Counted from the stretch's first letter, positions 1 through 6,889 are shown. The stretch is DNA of 8,882 bases from Acidobacteriota bacterium (GCA_003224635.1 QHZK01000314.1:1-8882), one strand, 5' to 3'. Program-made: numbers and translations. Notes: generated by a model from the sequence alone, not told the origin.

Positions 1-2361
1 ATTCCTGATCCCAACCAAGGCGTGTATTATTCCAATTCCGCATTTCCAGCGACTCTAAGGGATGACAAGGGCGGCGCTCGCATCGACGCCAACACTCGAA
101 TTGGAATGATTTCAGGCTATTGGCATTACGACCCCTGGGTGAACGGCCAGCCCTATGGTCCGTTTGCCGCCAGCACGTTCCCTGGTTTTCCGATTCAGAC
201 CGTGGGCAAGGCGCAATTGTTCACGTTTGGCGTTACCACTAACTTCGGCGGTAACTCCGTCAACCAATTTACCGCCAGCTATATGCGTAACCACAACGAC
301 AACGGAAAACCAGGAACCAAGGGGCCAACCCTCGAATCGATCGGCTTCGCCCCCCCCGGCGCACAAGGGGGCATCTATCAGTTGGAAGGCCCCGCCGCTC
401 AAAATTGGCCGTGGATCGGGTTCAACAACTATGGGGTGGGACAATATGTGGTGGAGCGCGTCGCGGACAATGAGACGTACCAGCTCCAGGATGACTTCAC
501 GAAAGTAAGGGGAACCCATACCATCAAATTCGGGGCGAACTACCACTGGGATCACGTCCCCATTGCGCAGGTCAACAACGGTGGCAACTCGTTTTTCATT
601 TTCGGCGGTAGTGAGACCGGATACGACCTCGCGGACATGCTGATTGGCGCTCCCGACTATTTCGCCCAGGGCGCTCCCGCTGCCCTTAATCTGCGGAACT
701 TTTACATTGGGATCTATGGGGAAGACAGTTGGCGCGTGAAACCTAATCTGACCCTGAACTTCGGGGTCCGGTGGGAAACCACCCCGTTCTGGGCCGACAG
801 GCTTAATAGGAATCCTGACATTCAGTTGGGATGTCAGTCGAAGATCTTCCCCACGGCTCCCGTGGGATATTGTTTCCCCGGCGACCCGGGCATTCCCAAA
901 TACTTCGTCAATCCTCGCTATAACAACTTCGGCCCCCGGATTGGATTGGCCTATTCGCCCAGCTTCTCCAATGGTTTCTTGCACAAGCTTTTTGGCGATG
1001 CGGGCAAGAGCAGCATCCGGGCAGGCTTTGGCACCTTCTACACCAACATCGAGGGAGCGAACACTTTCAATTTTGCCGCCGCCCCCTATTCCTTGTATTA
1101 CCCAAGCCAGTTTCCGCCGTTGTTTAGCGCTCCCTTTATCAACCGGCTAACGGGAGCGAATTTTGGCAATCCTTTTCCGCTTCCCGTTCATAAGGCGGGC
1201 GATACCAACATCGATTGGTCGACATACCTGCCGTTTTCAGGGAGGCAACCCTACCCCGATGATCCCAGCCCCTACGCCGAGCACCTGAACTTCTCCATCC
1301 AGAGGCAGTTGACGCCCAGCACGCTGCTGAGTCTGGCTTACGTGGGAACTTTCGGCCACCACCTTGTTTTGAATACCAACAAGAATGGGGCTGACCCGGC
1401 GCTCTGCTACAGTCTGAGCGCAGTCGCTGGGTCTAAGACAGCCATAGACCGGGGAATCCCTGGCGTCGCCGACGCCAATCCTTGCGGACCCGGAAACGAA
1501 ACCGGACTCTTCCATCCGGCAGCAGGAGGAGAGGTCCTCGTCCGCCACCCCTTTGATCAGAACTTCTCGGGCCTCGGGGCGCAGATTATGGCGGGTAACT
1601 CGGCCTACCACTCCGGCCAGCTCACCCTGCGTCGTAACACGGGGCGGGCGAATTACCTCCTCAGTTATGTTTTCAGCAAGTCGCTCGATAACGGTTCCGG
1701 ATTCGGAGACCAGATTATCCAGGGCTTGAACCCGAACATCTACCGCGCCCTCTCGCAGTTCGACATCACGCACATTTTCTCGGCCAGCTACACGTACGAA
1801 CTTCCCTTTGACAAGCTCTTCCGTTGGAACAGCCGGGTAACGCGAGGATGGAAGGTGGCAGGGGTCACCTCGTTTACGACCGGAGTTCCGGTTAGTATCT
1901 TTCAGACGAATGATAATTCGCTGCGGGGCAATGGCCGCAATAGCCCGCAACAGTCCTACACGGATGAACCCAATTTCTTGGGTGGGGGACCAATCTATAT
2001 TAACAAAGACCCGCGTAAGCAATACCAAGACCCCAACACCGGCGTCCTTGTCAATCCTTATTTCAACCCCGCGCTGTTCAGCGCCGAACCTTTCGGCGGC
2101 CAGGGCAACGCAAACAGGAGATTCTTCCATGGGCCAGGAGTCAATAACTGGAACTTGGCCGTGATGAAGGATATCAAGTTGACAGAGACCATGTCGCTGG
2201 AGTTTCGTGGCGAGTTCTTCAACGCGTTCAACCACGCCCAGTTCTATGGCAACAACAATGTGGACGGCAACTTTAATTCCGGCCCCAGCGGGTTTGGCGG
2301 AGTATTTTCAGCCGGGAATGGCTCGCGCATCGGACAAATTGGAGGGAAATTCTATTTCTAG
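1..2361 (+). CDS. TonB-dependent receptor, Oar-like, C-terminal part (5' truncated by window edge)
   Basis: Outer-membrane beta-barrel receptor that would import a ligand using TonB/ExbBD energy. The frame is open from the first base, so the GTG at 22 is not a real start; 786 residues are visible. The visible part is mainly barrel. Codons about 241-260 carry the strand motif GEDSWRVKPNLTLNFGVRWE, followed by NNFGPRIGLAYSP and SSIRAGFGTFYTN (about 310-350), SYVFSKSLDNGSG (about 555) and RGEFFNAFNHAQF (about 736-748). The protein ends GQIGGKFYF, with the terminal aromatic residue expected for BAM-dependent barrel assembly. Cysteine pairs in probable outside loops (near codons 277/292 and 468/489) could form disulfides. 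Full-length members of this acidobacterial family are usually about 1,000-1,200 residues and begin with a signal peptide, a carboxypeptidase-regulatory-like (CnaB-type) domain and a plug; these would lie upstream of the window. The ligand is unknown. The gene is convergent with the TPR gene, leaving a 130-base gap in which I see no strong terminator. Confidence 0.93.
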   Translation: MPDPNQGVYYSNSAFPATLRDDKGGARIDANTRIGMISGYWHYDPWVNGQPYGPFAASTFPGFPIQTVGKAQLFTFGVTTNFGGNSVNQFTASYMRNHNDNGKPGTKGPTLESIGFAPPGAQGGIYQLEGPAAQNWPWIGFNNYGVGQYVVERVADNETYQLQDDFTKVRGTHTIKFGANYHWDHVPIAQVNNGGNSFFIFGGSETGYDLADMLIGAPDYFAQGAPAALNLRNFYIGIYGEDSWRVKPNLTLNFGVRWETTPFWADRLNRNPDIQLGCQSKIFPTAPVGYCFPGDPGIPKYFVNPRYNNFGPRIGLAYSPSFSNGFLHKLFGDAGKSSIRAGFGTFYTNIEGANTFNFAAAPYSLYYPSQFPPLFSAPFINRLTGANFGNPFPLPVHKAGDTNIDWSTYLPFSGRQPYPDDPSPYAEHLNFSIQRQLTPSTLLSLAYVGTFGHHLVLNTNKNGADPALCYSLSAVAGSKTAIDRGIPGVADANPCGPGNETGLFHPAAGGEVLVRHPFDQNFSGLGAQIMAGNSAYHSGQLTLRRNTGRANYLLSYVFSKSLDNGSGFGDQIIQGLNPNIYRALSQFDITHIFSASYTYELPFDKLFRWNSRVTRGWKVAGVTSFTTGVPVSIFQTNDNSLRGNGRNSPQQSYTDEPNFLGGGPIYINKDPRKQYQDPNTGVLVNPYFNPALFSAEPFGGQGNANRRFFHGPGVNNWNLAVMKDIKLTETMSLEFRGEFFNAFNHAQFYGNNNVDGNFNSGPSGFGGVFSAGNGSRIGQIGGKFYF

Positions 2362-2491
2362 ATCCGAGGTGCCTGGCAAGTCGCATGAAACCTTGGGGGC
2401 GGCCTGCACAGGTTGCCACCTCTCGCACCGAACACTATGGGGCGGAAGGAAAGCAGAGGAGAAGACGTCGTGAGCGGATTCGGCAAGCTCG

Positions 2492-4003
2492 CTACGGCGT
2501 TAACGCGCAGCCCCGCAGGTGGTTTTCAGTACACGTCTGGTTATTTTCAAAGATCGCGTTGCCAGGCTCCAGCCGCCGCGCGCTTTTGAATTCCGCGGCG
2601 GCGTTCGACCAATCCTGGATCTTGGCGAGCGCGACTCCCAGCCCATTGTGAACGTAGGGATCGTCTGGTCGCATAACCATCAATTTCCGCAAGCAAGCGG
2701 CGGCATCTTCGGGTCGATCGTCCGCCAGGTACGCCCTAGCCAGGAAATAGAGCGCGTCGGGGTTGTCGGGCTGAGATTGCAACGCGACCTGGAAGCAGGT
2801 TATAGCCTCGCCGGGCTTGTTTTCAAAGAGCAGGGCTAAGCCGTAATTATACGAAGCGCGCGCATTTTCGGGGTCGAGGCGCAGGGCCTGCTGAAGCTTC
2901 GTTATCGCCTCCTCGACTTGGCCAGTCTGAAGAAGCTTTGTGCCCTCTGCGACGTAAGCATTGACAAGGTTCCTGTCGGCAGCTCTTTTGCTTCGCTGCT
3001 GGAAAAGAAGGGACTCCTGAGCCGCTTCGTCGGTTTTCCCTGCCTTTTTGAGGGCTTGTCCAAGCATGAAATGGACCTCGGGGTCAGCGGGGAGCAATTC
3101 CGCCGCGCGGCGCAGCTCCACAATCGCCTCTTCAAGCCGTCCCTGCCTGCGCAGGACGGCGCCCAGGTCACGATGCGCGTCGCCGAAGGTTGGACGCAAT
3201 TCGATAGCCCGGCGAAGCGCCGTTTCAGCCGTACCCAGGTCGCCGGAATGGAGCGCGAGACTCCCCAATGCGGCATGGTAGACCGGGTCTCCATCGCTAA
3301 GGTTGACGGCCACCCGTAACTCCGCCTCAGCCTTCGAGAATTTGCCGTTGGCTTGGTAGAACTCGCCCAGTTCAAAATGCAAGCCGGGCTCCCTCGGCGC
3401 GTAACGCAGCGCAGCACGGTACTGTGCGAGAGCCAGTTGGCTCCGGCTCTCCCGGGTATAGAGGCGGGCCAGGGCTCGGCGAGCCTCGATGTCAGCGGGG
3501 TCAAGGCCGACCGCGACTTGCAGCTCCTTTTCGGCGTCCCGGTTATCGCCTTCGTCCGCGAGCAGTATACCCAGGTTGCGGCGGATGACAGCGTCATGAG
3601 GAGCGAGCGAGCAGGACTTCCTCATTTGGGCAACGGCCTCGTGGGGGCGGCCGGCAGCGCCCAAGGCCGCCGCCAGATCGCTCGAGAGGCGAGGGTCGTT
3701 GGGCCGCCGCTGAGTGGCTCGCTGAAGCACCTCCACGGCCTCTGCAGGGTTCCCCTGCCTCACTAATGCAACACCGAGGTTGGCGAGGCAGTCGACATTT
3801 TCCGGATCGCGCTCGAGTGCCTGACGGAAACTCTCTACCGCTTCCCTGATCCGCCCTTGCTTCAGAAGGTCCAAACCAGCGGAATTCAGGCGCGCGGCAA
3901 TCTCCCCCTTGTCCTCAGGGCGCGCTCCAGTGCCTTGTATGAGCAGGCACAGCAATACGATGATGACGGCTTGTCGGTGCGGAGCCCACATATCGTGCAG
4001 CAT
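2492..4003 (-). CDS. Exported TPR-repeat protein (about 13 TPRs)
   Basis: Probable periplasmic or secreted scaffold made of tetratricopeptide repeats; no catalytic domain is visible. From the ATG at 4003 it is 503 residues. An N-terminal signal peptide is apparent: a short charged stretch (MLHDMWAPHRQ), a hydrophobic core (AVIIVLLCLLI) and a likely cut after GTGA. About thirteen successive 34-residue TPR units follow, most with the G-A-P/N pattern at the usual positions (for example LGVALVRQGNPAEAVEVLQRA, and LGLxLL-type helices), with unit ends such as LDPEN, RRPND and LRPTF. The last unit ends near RRLEPGN, followed by a short non-repeat tail rich in polar residues with two Cys. One repeat (around SLLFQQRSKRAADRN) is longer and may break the superhelix into two blocks. 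The start is uncertain: TTG at 4036 follows GGAGG and ATG at 3991 is also possible. It is divergent from the sulfatase-TPR gene, whose C-terminus uses the same repeat type. Function beyond protein-protein contact is not readable. Confidence 0.9.
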   Translation of the reverse strand: MLHDMWAPHRQAVIIVLLCLLIQGTGARPEDKGEIAARLNSAGLDLLKQGRIREAVESFRQALERDPENVDCLANLGVALVRQGNPAEAVEVLQRATQRRPNDPRLSSDLAAALGAAGRPHEAVAQMRKSCSLAPHDAVIRRNLGILLADEGDNRDAEKELQVAVGLDPADIEARRALARLYTRESRSQLALAQYRAALRYAPREPGLHFELGEFYQANGKFSKAEAELRVAVNLSDGDPVYHAALGSLALHSGDLGTAETALRRAIELRPTFGDAHRDLGAVLRRQGRLEEAIVELRRAAELLPADPEVHFMLGQALKKAGKTDEAAQESLLFQQRSKRAADRNLVNAYVAEGTKLLQTGQVEEAITKLQQALRLDPENARASYNYGLALLFENKPGEAITCFQVALQSQPDNPDALYFLARAYLADDRPEDAAACLRKLMVMRPDDPYVHNGLGVALAKIQDWSNAAAEFKSARRLEPGNAIFENNQTCTENHLRGCALTP

Positions 4004-4039
4004 CGTCCGGCACTCGGCGAAGAAACAGAGGTTCAATTC

Positions 4040-4044
4040 CCTCC
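4040..4044 (-). promoter_or_regulatory. Shine-Dalgarno-like GGAGG before the TTG at 4036
   Basis: On the minus strand GGAGG is followed by three bases and then an in-frame TTG (4036-4034). The match to the anti-SD sequence is strong, but the spacing is shorter than usual. If used, it adds 11 residues to the TPR protein (N-terminus MNLCFFAECRT) and gives the signal peptide an unusually long n-region containing an acidic residue. The ATG at 4003 has a cleaner signal peptide but only a weak GAG upstream. I prefer 4003 on signal-peptide shape, without certainty. Confidence 0.35.
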
Positions 4045-4069
4045 AGCGTAGCCGGGAACCTATCTAAAA

Positions 4070-4098
4070 AGTATAAACCAATCTGGGTATACAGTTGA
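4070..4098 (-). promoter_or_regulatory. Possible promoter of the TPR gene, partly inside the inverted repeat
   Basis: On the minus strand TATACT (4075-4070) differs from the -10 consensus at one base and lies in an AT-rich patch 33 bases upstream of the TTG at 4036. Seventeen bases further upstream is only a poor -35 (TCAACT, 4098-4093), which falls inside the left terminal inverted repeat. This is a weak pattern call. If it is real, insertion of the small element replaced the natural -35 region of this gene. Confidence 0.22.
4073..4082 (+). repeat. Left copy of 10-bp direct repeat (candidate target-site duplication)
   Basis: ATAAACCAAT abuts and overlaps by two bases the outer end of the left inverted repeat. 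The identical decamer occurs at the mirrored place outside the right inverted repeat (4285-4294). Confidence 0.7.
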
Positions 4099-4105
4099 CT
4101 CCAGT
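4081..4105 (+). repeat. Left terminal inverted repeat
   Basis: Reads inward ATCTGGGTATACAGTTGACT followed by CCAGT. Its reverse complement matches 4262-4286 at 24 of 25 positions; the single difference is G versus A at the central position. The outermost AT also belongs to the flanking direct repeat, so the element's exact ends are ambiguous by two bases. Confidence 0.9.
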
Positions 4106-4284
4106 GACCCAATAGACCCAATGAGTTGCGGTAATGGAGGTCGGAAATGCACGCGCGACCGACTCCAGCTGATTGGAGGCCGAATCCACTTTGGACCCAG
4201 TCACTTACGGGGTGCTGGCAGCGTGGGAGTAGGGCCAGAACTCTACGACCTCCACACAGCTACTGGAGTCAACTATATACCCAG
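4083..4284. mobile_element. MITE-like non-autonomous element, 202 bp
   Basis: A 202-bp segment begins CTGGGTATACAGTTGACTCC and ends with the reverse complement of this apart from one base. It is bounded on both sides by the same 10-bp direct repeat, ATAAACCAAT, as expected for a target-site duplication. No transposase or convincing reading frame lies inside, so it would have to be mobilised in trans by a related full-length insertion sequence. Inside are a 9-bp inverted pair (TGGAGGTCG at 4135-4143 and CGACCTCCA at 4246-4254), a tandem GACCCAAT pair (4106-4122) and a further copy of GACTCCAG (4161-4168) from the terminal repeat. The termini match no IS family I can name. A 10-bp duplication is in the range known for some DDE families such as IS4 and ISAs1. 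An IS remnant left after internal deletion is the main alternative. Confidence 0.6.
4251..4279 (+). promoter_or_regulatory. Weak outward-facing promoter-like pattern at the right end of the element
   Basis: TCCACA (4251-4256) and TATATA (4274-4279) are separated by 17 bases and point toward the sulfatase gene. The -35 matches 4 of 6 consensus positions and the -10 matches 5 of 6. The -10 lies within the right inverted repeat, so other copies of the element might carry it too. Low-complexity AT sequence makes such matches common, and the gene start is more than 300 bases away. Confidence 0.2.
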
Positions 4285-4286
4285 AT
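4262..4286 (-). repeat. Right terminal inverted repeat
   Basis: Mate of 4081-4105 in inverted orientation, 24 of 25 bases complementary, with 156 bases between the arms. That distance is far too long for a transcription terminator hairpin and is typical of the ends of a small transposable element. The similarity stops sharply on the inner side of each arm. Confidence 0.9.
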
Positions 4287-4294
4287 AAACCAAT
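4285..4294 (+). repeat. Right copy of 10-bp direct repeat (candidate target-site duplication)
   Basis: ATAAACCAAT, identical to 4073-4082 and in the same orientation, directly outside the right inverted repeat. A perfect 10/10 match at exactly the positions predicted for a duplicated insertion target is unlikely by chance and suggests a fairly recent insertion. Confidence 0.7.
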
Positions 4295-4464
4295 TTGCCC
4301 CGTGGGTATCGAGTTGGGCGTCGGGGGGCGCATGATGCGGTCGAAGAAGTCCAAGATAATTAAGGTCACTGCGCTATATTACTGTTCTGGTGGGGAACCT
4401 CCAGAAAGGAATTATGGCTCCTCGAAGGGTCGCGCTTGCCCACCGTGGCGAAGGCGACCTGAGG
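4295..4464. other. Non-coding part of the divergent spacer
   Basis: Together with the element and the leader, this makes up the nearly 600-base spacer between the two divergent genes. An in-frame opening runs from GTG 4302 into the sulfatase, but its translation is rich in Arg, Lys, Pro and Ser with no domain or export signal, and codons look unlike the gene body. I read it as untranslated. The stretch around 4351-4380 is AT-rich (GATAAT at 4355, TATATT at 4375) without a matching -35. I see no RNA gene, riboswitch or terminator here. Confidence 0.5.
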
Positions 4465-4492
4465 TTGACACAAGAGGCGACTGGCGTATGGT
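4465..4492 (+). promoter_or_regulatory. Candidate promoter for the sulfatase-TPR gene
   Basis: A perfect -35 hexamer, TTGACA (4465-4470), is followed after 16 bases by TATGGT (4487-4492), which matches the -10 consensus at 4 of 6 positions including the first two and last bases. Transcription would begin near 4499, giving an untranslated leader of about 100 bases before the ATG at 4602. It would also make the in-frame ATG at 4488 part of the -10 and so not usable as a start. Confidence 0.4.
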
Positions 4493-4601
4493 TTTGCGCA
4501 AAACAAAGTTGAAATCGAAAATTCCGGATAAGCGGACTGTCACGACTGGTGAGAGCCACAGTCAGCCGCAGCCCCAGTGCCGGCCGTCCGACGAATTTGT
4601 A

Positions 4602-6755
4602 ATGCCCCTGCGACCCTCGCCGGTGCCTCGGTTCCGAAAGTGCCCGAGGATCTGGGCGGCCATTCTCCTGGGCCTGCTCAGTGGTTCCGCCGGCCTCGCG
4701 CAAAGTGACGCTGCACACCCGATCAACAGCACACCGGTTGTGCTGATCACCGTCGATACGCTGCGCTGGGACCGTCTGGGATGCTACGGAGCTCACAGCG
4801 TCCGAACCCCCGCCATGGATACCCTGGCCGCGCAAGGCGCGCGCTTTGAAAACGCCTTGGCCCAAGTTCCCATCACTTTCCCCTCGCATACCGTAATCCT
4901 GAGCGGGACCTATCCGATGTACAACGGGGCCCGCCACTACACAAGTCCCCACCTCCTCCCAAGTGTCGGACTGCTGCCGGAGGCCTTCCAACGCCACGGA
5001 TACGATACGGCAGCCTTTGTGAGCTCGTTCGTTCTGAATTCGAGCTGGGGTTTGAATCGCGGCTTCCAAGTTTACGACGACCACTTCGGCCTACAGCAGA
5101 ATGTAACGCGCAACCCCGAGGAGGTCGAGCGCCGCGCTGACGAAACCGTCGGACACTTGCTGGCCTGGTTTCAGGCCCGCGCCCAGCGCGACCTAGCGCC
5201 CCGGCCTTTCTTCGTCTGGTTACATCTCTACGACCCCCACAGTCCTTATGATCCTCCTGAGCCGTTTCACGGTCAGTACGCCGGACGCCTGTACGACGGC
5301 GAAGTGGCGTATGCGGACAGCCAGCTTGCGCGGCTCTTTGATTATCTCCGCCAGAGCGGCCTGTACGATCGCACCCTCATCGTACTGCTGGCGGATCACG
5401 GAGAGTCGCTAGGCGAGCACGGCGAAGACGAGCACGGCTTCTTCATTTACAACTCGACCTTGCACGTTCCGCTGATCTTTAAACTCCCGCGTGGAGAGGG
5501 CGCGCCGCGCGTCGTCCGCCGGCTGGTCGGGACCATCGACGTGGCGCCCACCATCCTCGAGTTGCTACACCTACGCGATCCCCTCAGCCAACAGTTCCAG
5601 GGGAACAGCCTGGCTTCCGACATGCTGGGAAAAGGAGCAACAAGTGCGCGCCCCGGTTATTCCGAGACGTATTACCCGCGTGATTCCTTCGGCTGGAGCG
5701 AGCTGCGCTGCCTCACCACCGACCGCTTCAAGTACATCCAGGCGCCTCACCCTGAGGTCTACGACCTTACCAAAGATCCCCAGGAGTTGCGCAACCTCTA
5801 CGGCGAGCGCACCACGCTGGCGGCGGCGGTGCGCGAACAGCTCATGGGCATCGAGCGGCGTTACAGTTCCACTCAGACGGCGGCGGTGGGGCCGCCCCTG
5901 CCCCCGGAAACCATTGAGAAGCTGCGATCACTGGGTTACCTTGCTTATTTGGCCCCAGTCCAGCCTGCCTCCGCCGGGCCGCTCCCTGACCCCAAGGACC
6001 GCCTGAAGGTATACAAGGCGATCCAGCGCGCCCGCCTTCTCAATTCGGTGGGACGGAGCGAGGAGGCCAAAGCGCTCCTGGAGACCCTCGCGAGCGAAGA
6101 GCCGCATTTTTACCTGATTCCATTCTTGCAGGCTGAGAGCTTCGCGCAAGCTCACCGCTGGGATGATGCCGAACGCAGCTACCTGGCGTGCCTGAAACTC
6201 AATCCCGCCTTTGAGCAGGCGATCATGGGGTTGGCGTATCTTTACCTCCGGGACGAGGCGGACGCCGCAAAGGCGAAACCGTGGCTCGATCTCGCCGTCC
6301 ACCGAAACCCTCACAACATCACCGCCTATTACAACTTGGGGGTGATAGCACGATGGGAGAAAAACAATCAGGAAGCTTACCGCTATTTTCTGAAGGCCGT
6401 CGAAGAGAACCCTGGCTACGCGAATTCCCAGCAGGAGCTGGGAATTACGCTGGTCGATCTCAAGCGCTACAAAGAATCCCTAGGCCCCTTGAGCCGCGCC
6501 GAAAGTCTCGGGCAGGAGGATCCCCGGCTAGACCATTACTTCGGAACGGCCCTGGCAAACGTCGGCCGGTTCAAAGACGCGGTGGATCATTACCAGAAGG
6601 CGCTGAAATTGAAGCCGGACTTCGCCGAGGCGCGTCTGAGCCTGGCCTTGACCTACCTCAACCTGGGCGACCGCCCCGACGCGACACGCGAGTTCCGCAC
6701 GCTCTGCCGCCAGAACGGTTCCCTATGCGAACAGTACCGTCAACAGTTTGAATAG
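4602..6755 (+). CDS. Exported sulfatase-like (alkaline phosphatase superfamily) enzyme with C-terminal TPR domain
   Basis: Secreted or periplasmic metallo-hydrolase acting on a sulfate or phosphate ester, or a related transferase. From ATG 4602 it is 717 residues. Residues 1-33 form a signal peptide (basic n-region with RFRK, core AAILLGLLSG, likely cut after GLA). The catalytic domain spans about 47-410: VDTLRWDRLGCYG (metal ligand Asp52), VPITFPSHTVILSGTYP (Thr92 at the nucleophile place), WLHLYDPHSPY (His208, His213), LADHGESLGEHG (Asp265, His266) and PLIFK (Lys294). The C-terminal sulfatase subdomain is visible as YDLTKDPQELRNLY. After the linker motif LRSLGYLA, residues about 463-705 hold about six TPRs (for example AYYNLGVIARWEKNNQEAYR). 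The sulfatase consensus is C/S-x-P-S-R; here it reads T-F-P-S-H, so formylglycine maturation is not possible. The start is chosen on the signal peptide; no clear SD precedes it, and ATG 4488 (AAGAGG 10 bases upstream) is an alternative giving 755 residues. Substrate unknown. Confidence 0.9.
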   Translation: MPLRPSPVPRFRKCPRIWAAILLGLLSGSAGLAQSDAAHPINSTPVVLITVDTLRWDRLGCYGAHSVRTPAMDTLAAQGARFENALAQVPITFPSHTVILSGTYPMYNGARHYTSPHLLPSVGLLPEAFQRHGYDTAAFVSSFVLNSSWGLNRGFQVYDDHFGLQQNVTRNPEEVERRADETVGHLLAWFQARAQRDLAPRPFFVWLHLYDPHSPYDPPEPFHGQYAGRLYDGEVAYADSQLARLFDYLRQSGLYDRTLIVLLADHGESLGEHGEDEHGFFIYNSTLHVPLIFKLPRGEGAPRVVRRLVGTIDVAPTILELLHLRDPLSQQFQGNSLASDMLGKGATSARPGYSETYYPRDSFGWSELRCLTTDRFKYIQAPHPEVYDLTKDPQELRNLYGERTTLAAAVREQLMGIERRYSSTQTAAVGPPLPPETIEKLRSLGYLAYLAPVQPASAGPLPDPKDRLKVYKAIQRARLLNSVGRSEEAKALLETLASEEPHFYLIPFLQAESFAQAHRWDDAERSYLACLKLNPAFEQAIMGLAYLYLRDEADAAKAKPWLDLAVHRNPHNITAYYNLGVIARWEKNNQEAYRYFLKAVEENPGYANSQQELGITLVDLKRYKESLGPLSRAESLGQEDPRLDHYFGTALANVGRFKDAVDHYQKALKLKPDFAEARLSLALTYLNLGDRPDATREFRTLCRQNGSLCEQYRQQFE

Positions 6756-6889
6756 GCCTGCCTGCGGCCCACGGAAAGAGTACCTGGATCGCCAGCAGCA
6801 TACTCGTTAACCATATTTCAACCTGACGCTGTTGACTCGGGAAGGTTTCGGCCAGCAGGGTACAAACCCGCTAGAATGTGGAGTAACCG

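Noticed and set aside
112..984. Long minus-strand reading frame (290 codons) opposite the receptor gene
   Set aside because: It lies antisense to strongly recognisable barrel motifs, has no recognisable domain, and GC-rich codon bias commonly produces such mirror frames.
1237..2235. Long minus-strand reading frame (332 codons) opposite the receptor C-terminus
   Set aside because: Same reasoning: no domain or plausible start signal, and the plus strand carries conserved FNAFNHAQF-type sequence here.
2362..2491. Possible bidirectional terminator between the convergent receptor and TPR genes
   Set aside because: Only 4-5 bp stems such as AACCT/AGGTT with a 16-base loop are visible, and no T-tract lies on either strand.
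4083..4284. Inverted repeats as a large transcription terminator or attenuator
   Set aside because: The arms are separated by 156 bases, there is no T-run, and the flanking direct repeat is better explained by insertion.
4304..4316. GGGTATCGAGTTG resembles the inverted-repeat core GGGTATACAGTTG (11 of 13), suggesting a third repeat copy
   Set aside because: The similarity does not extend beyond 13 bases, and a short match like this can occur by chance.
4302..4601. 100-codon in-frame N-terminal extension of the sulfatase from GTG 4302
   Set aside because: The translation is low in hydrophobic pattern, rich in Arg/Lys/Ser/Pro, lacks a domain, precedes a normal signal peptide and starts immediately next to the mobile-element flank.
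6754..6771. GGCC-TGCCTGC-GGCC hairpin after the sulfatase stop as a terminator
   Set aside because: The stem is only four base pairs and no T-run follows.
6791..6863. Imperfect direct repeat GCCAGCAGCATAC / GCCAGCAGGGTAC in the spacer before the hydrolase
   Set aside because: Thirteen bases with two mismatches is within chance for this base composition, and there is no supporting operator symmetry.
6832..6877. TTGACT (6832) and TAGAAT (6872) as a promoter for the tandem hydrolase
   Set aside because: The spacing is 34 bases, twice the usual. A TAGAAT -10 would also start transcription at or inside the Shine-Dalgarno region, and no suitable -35 lies 17 bases before it.
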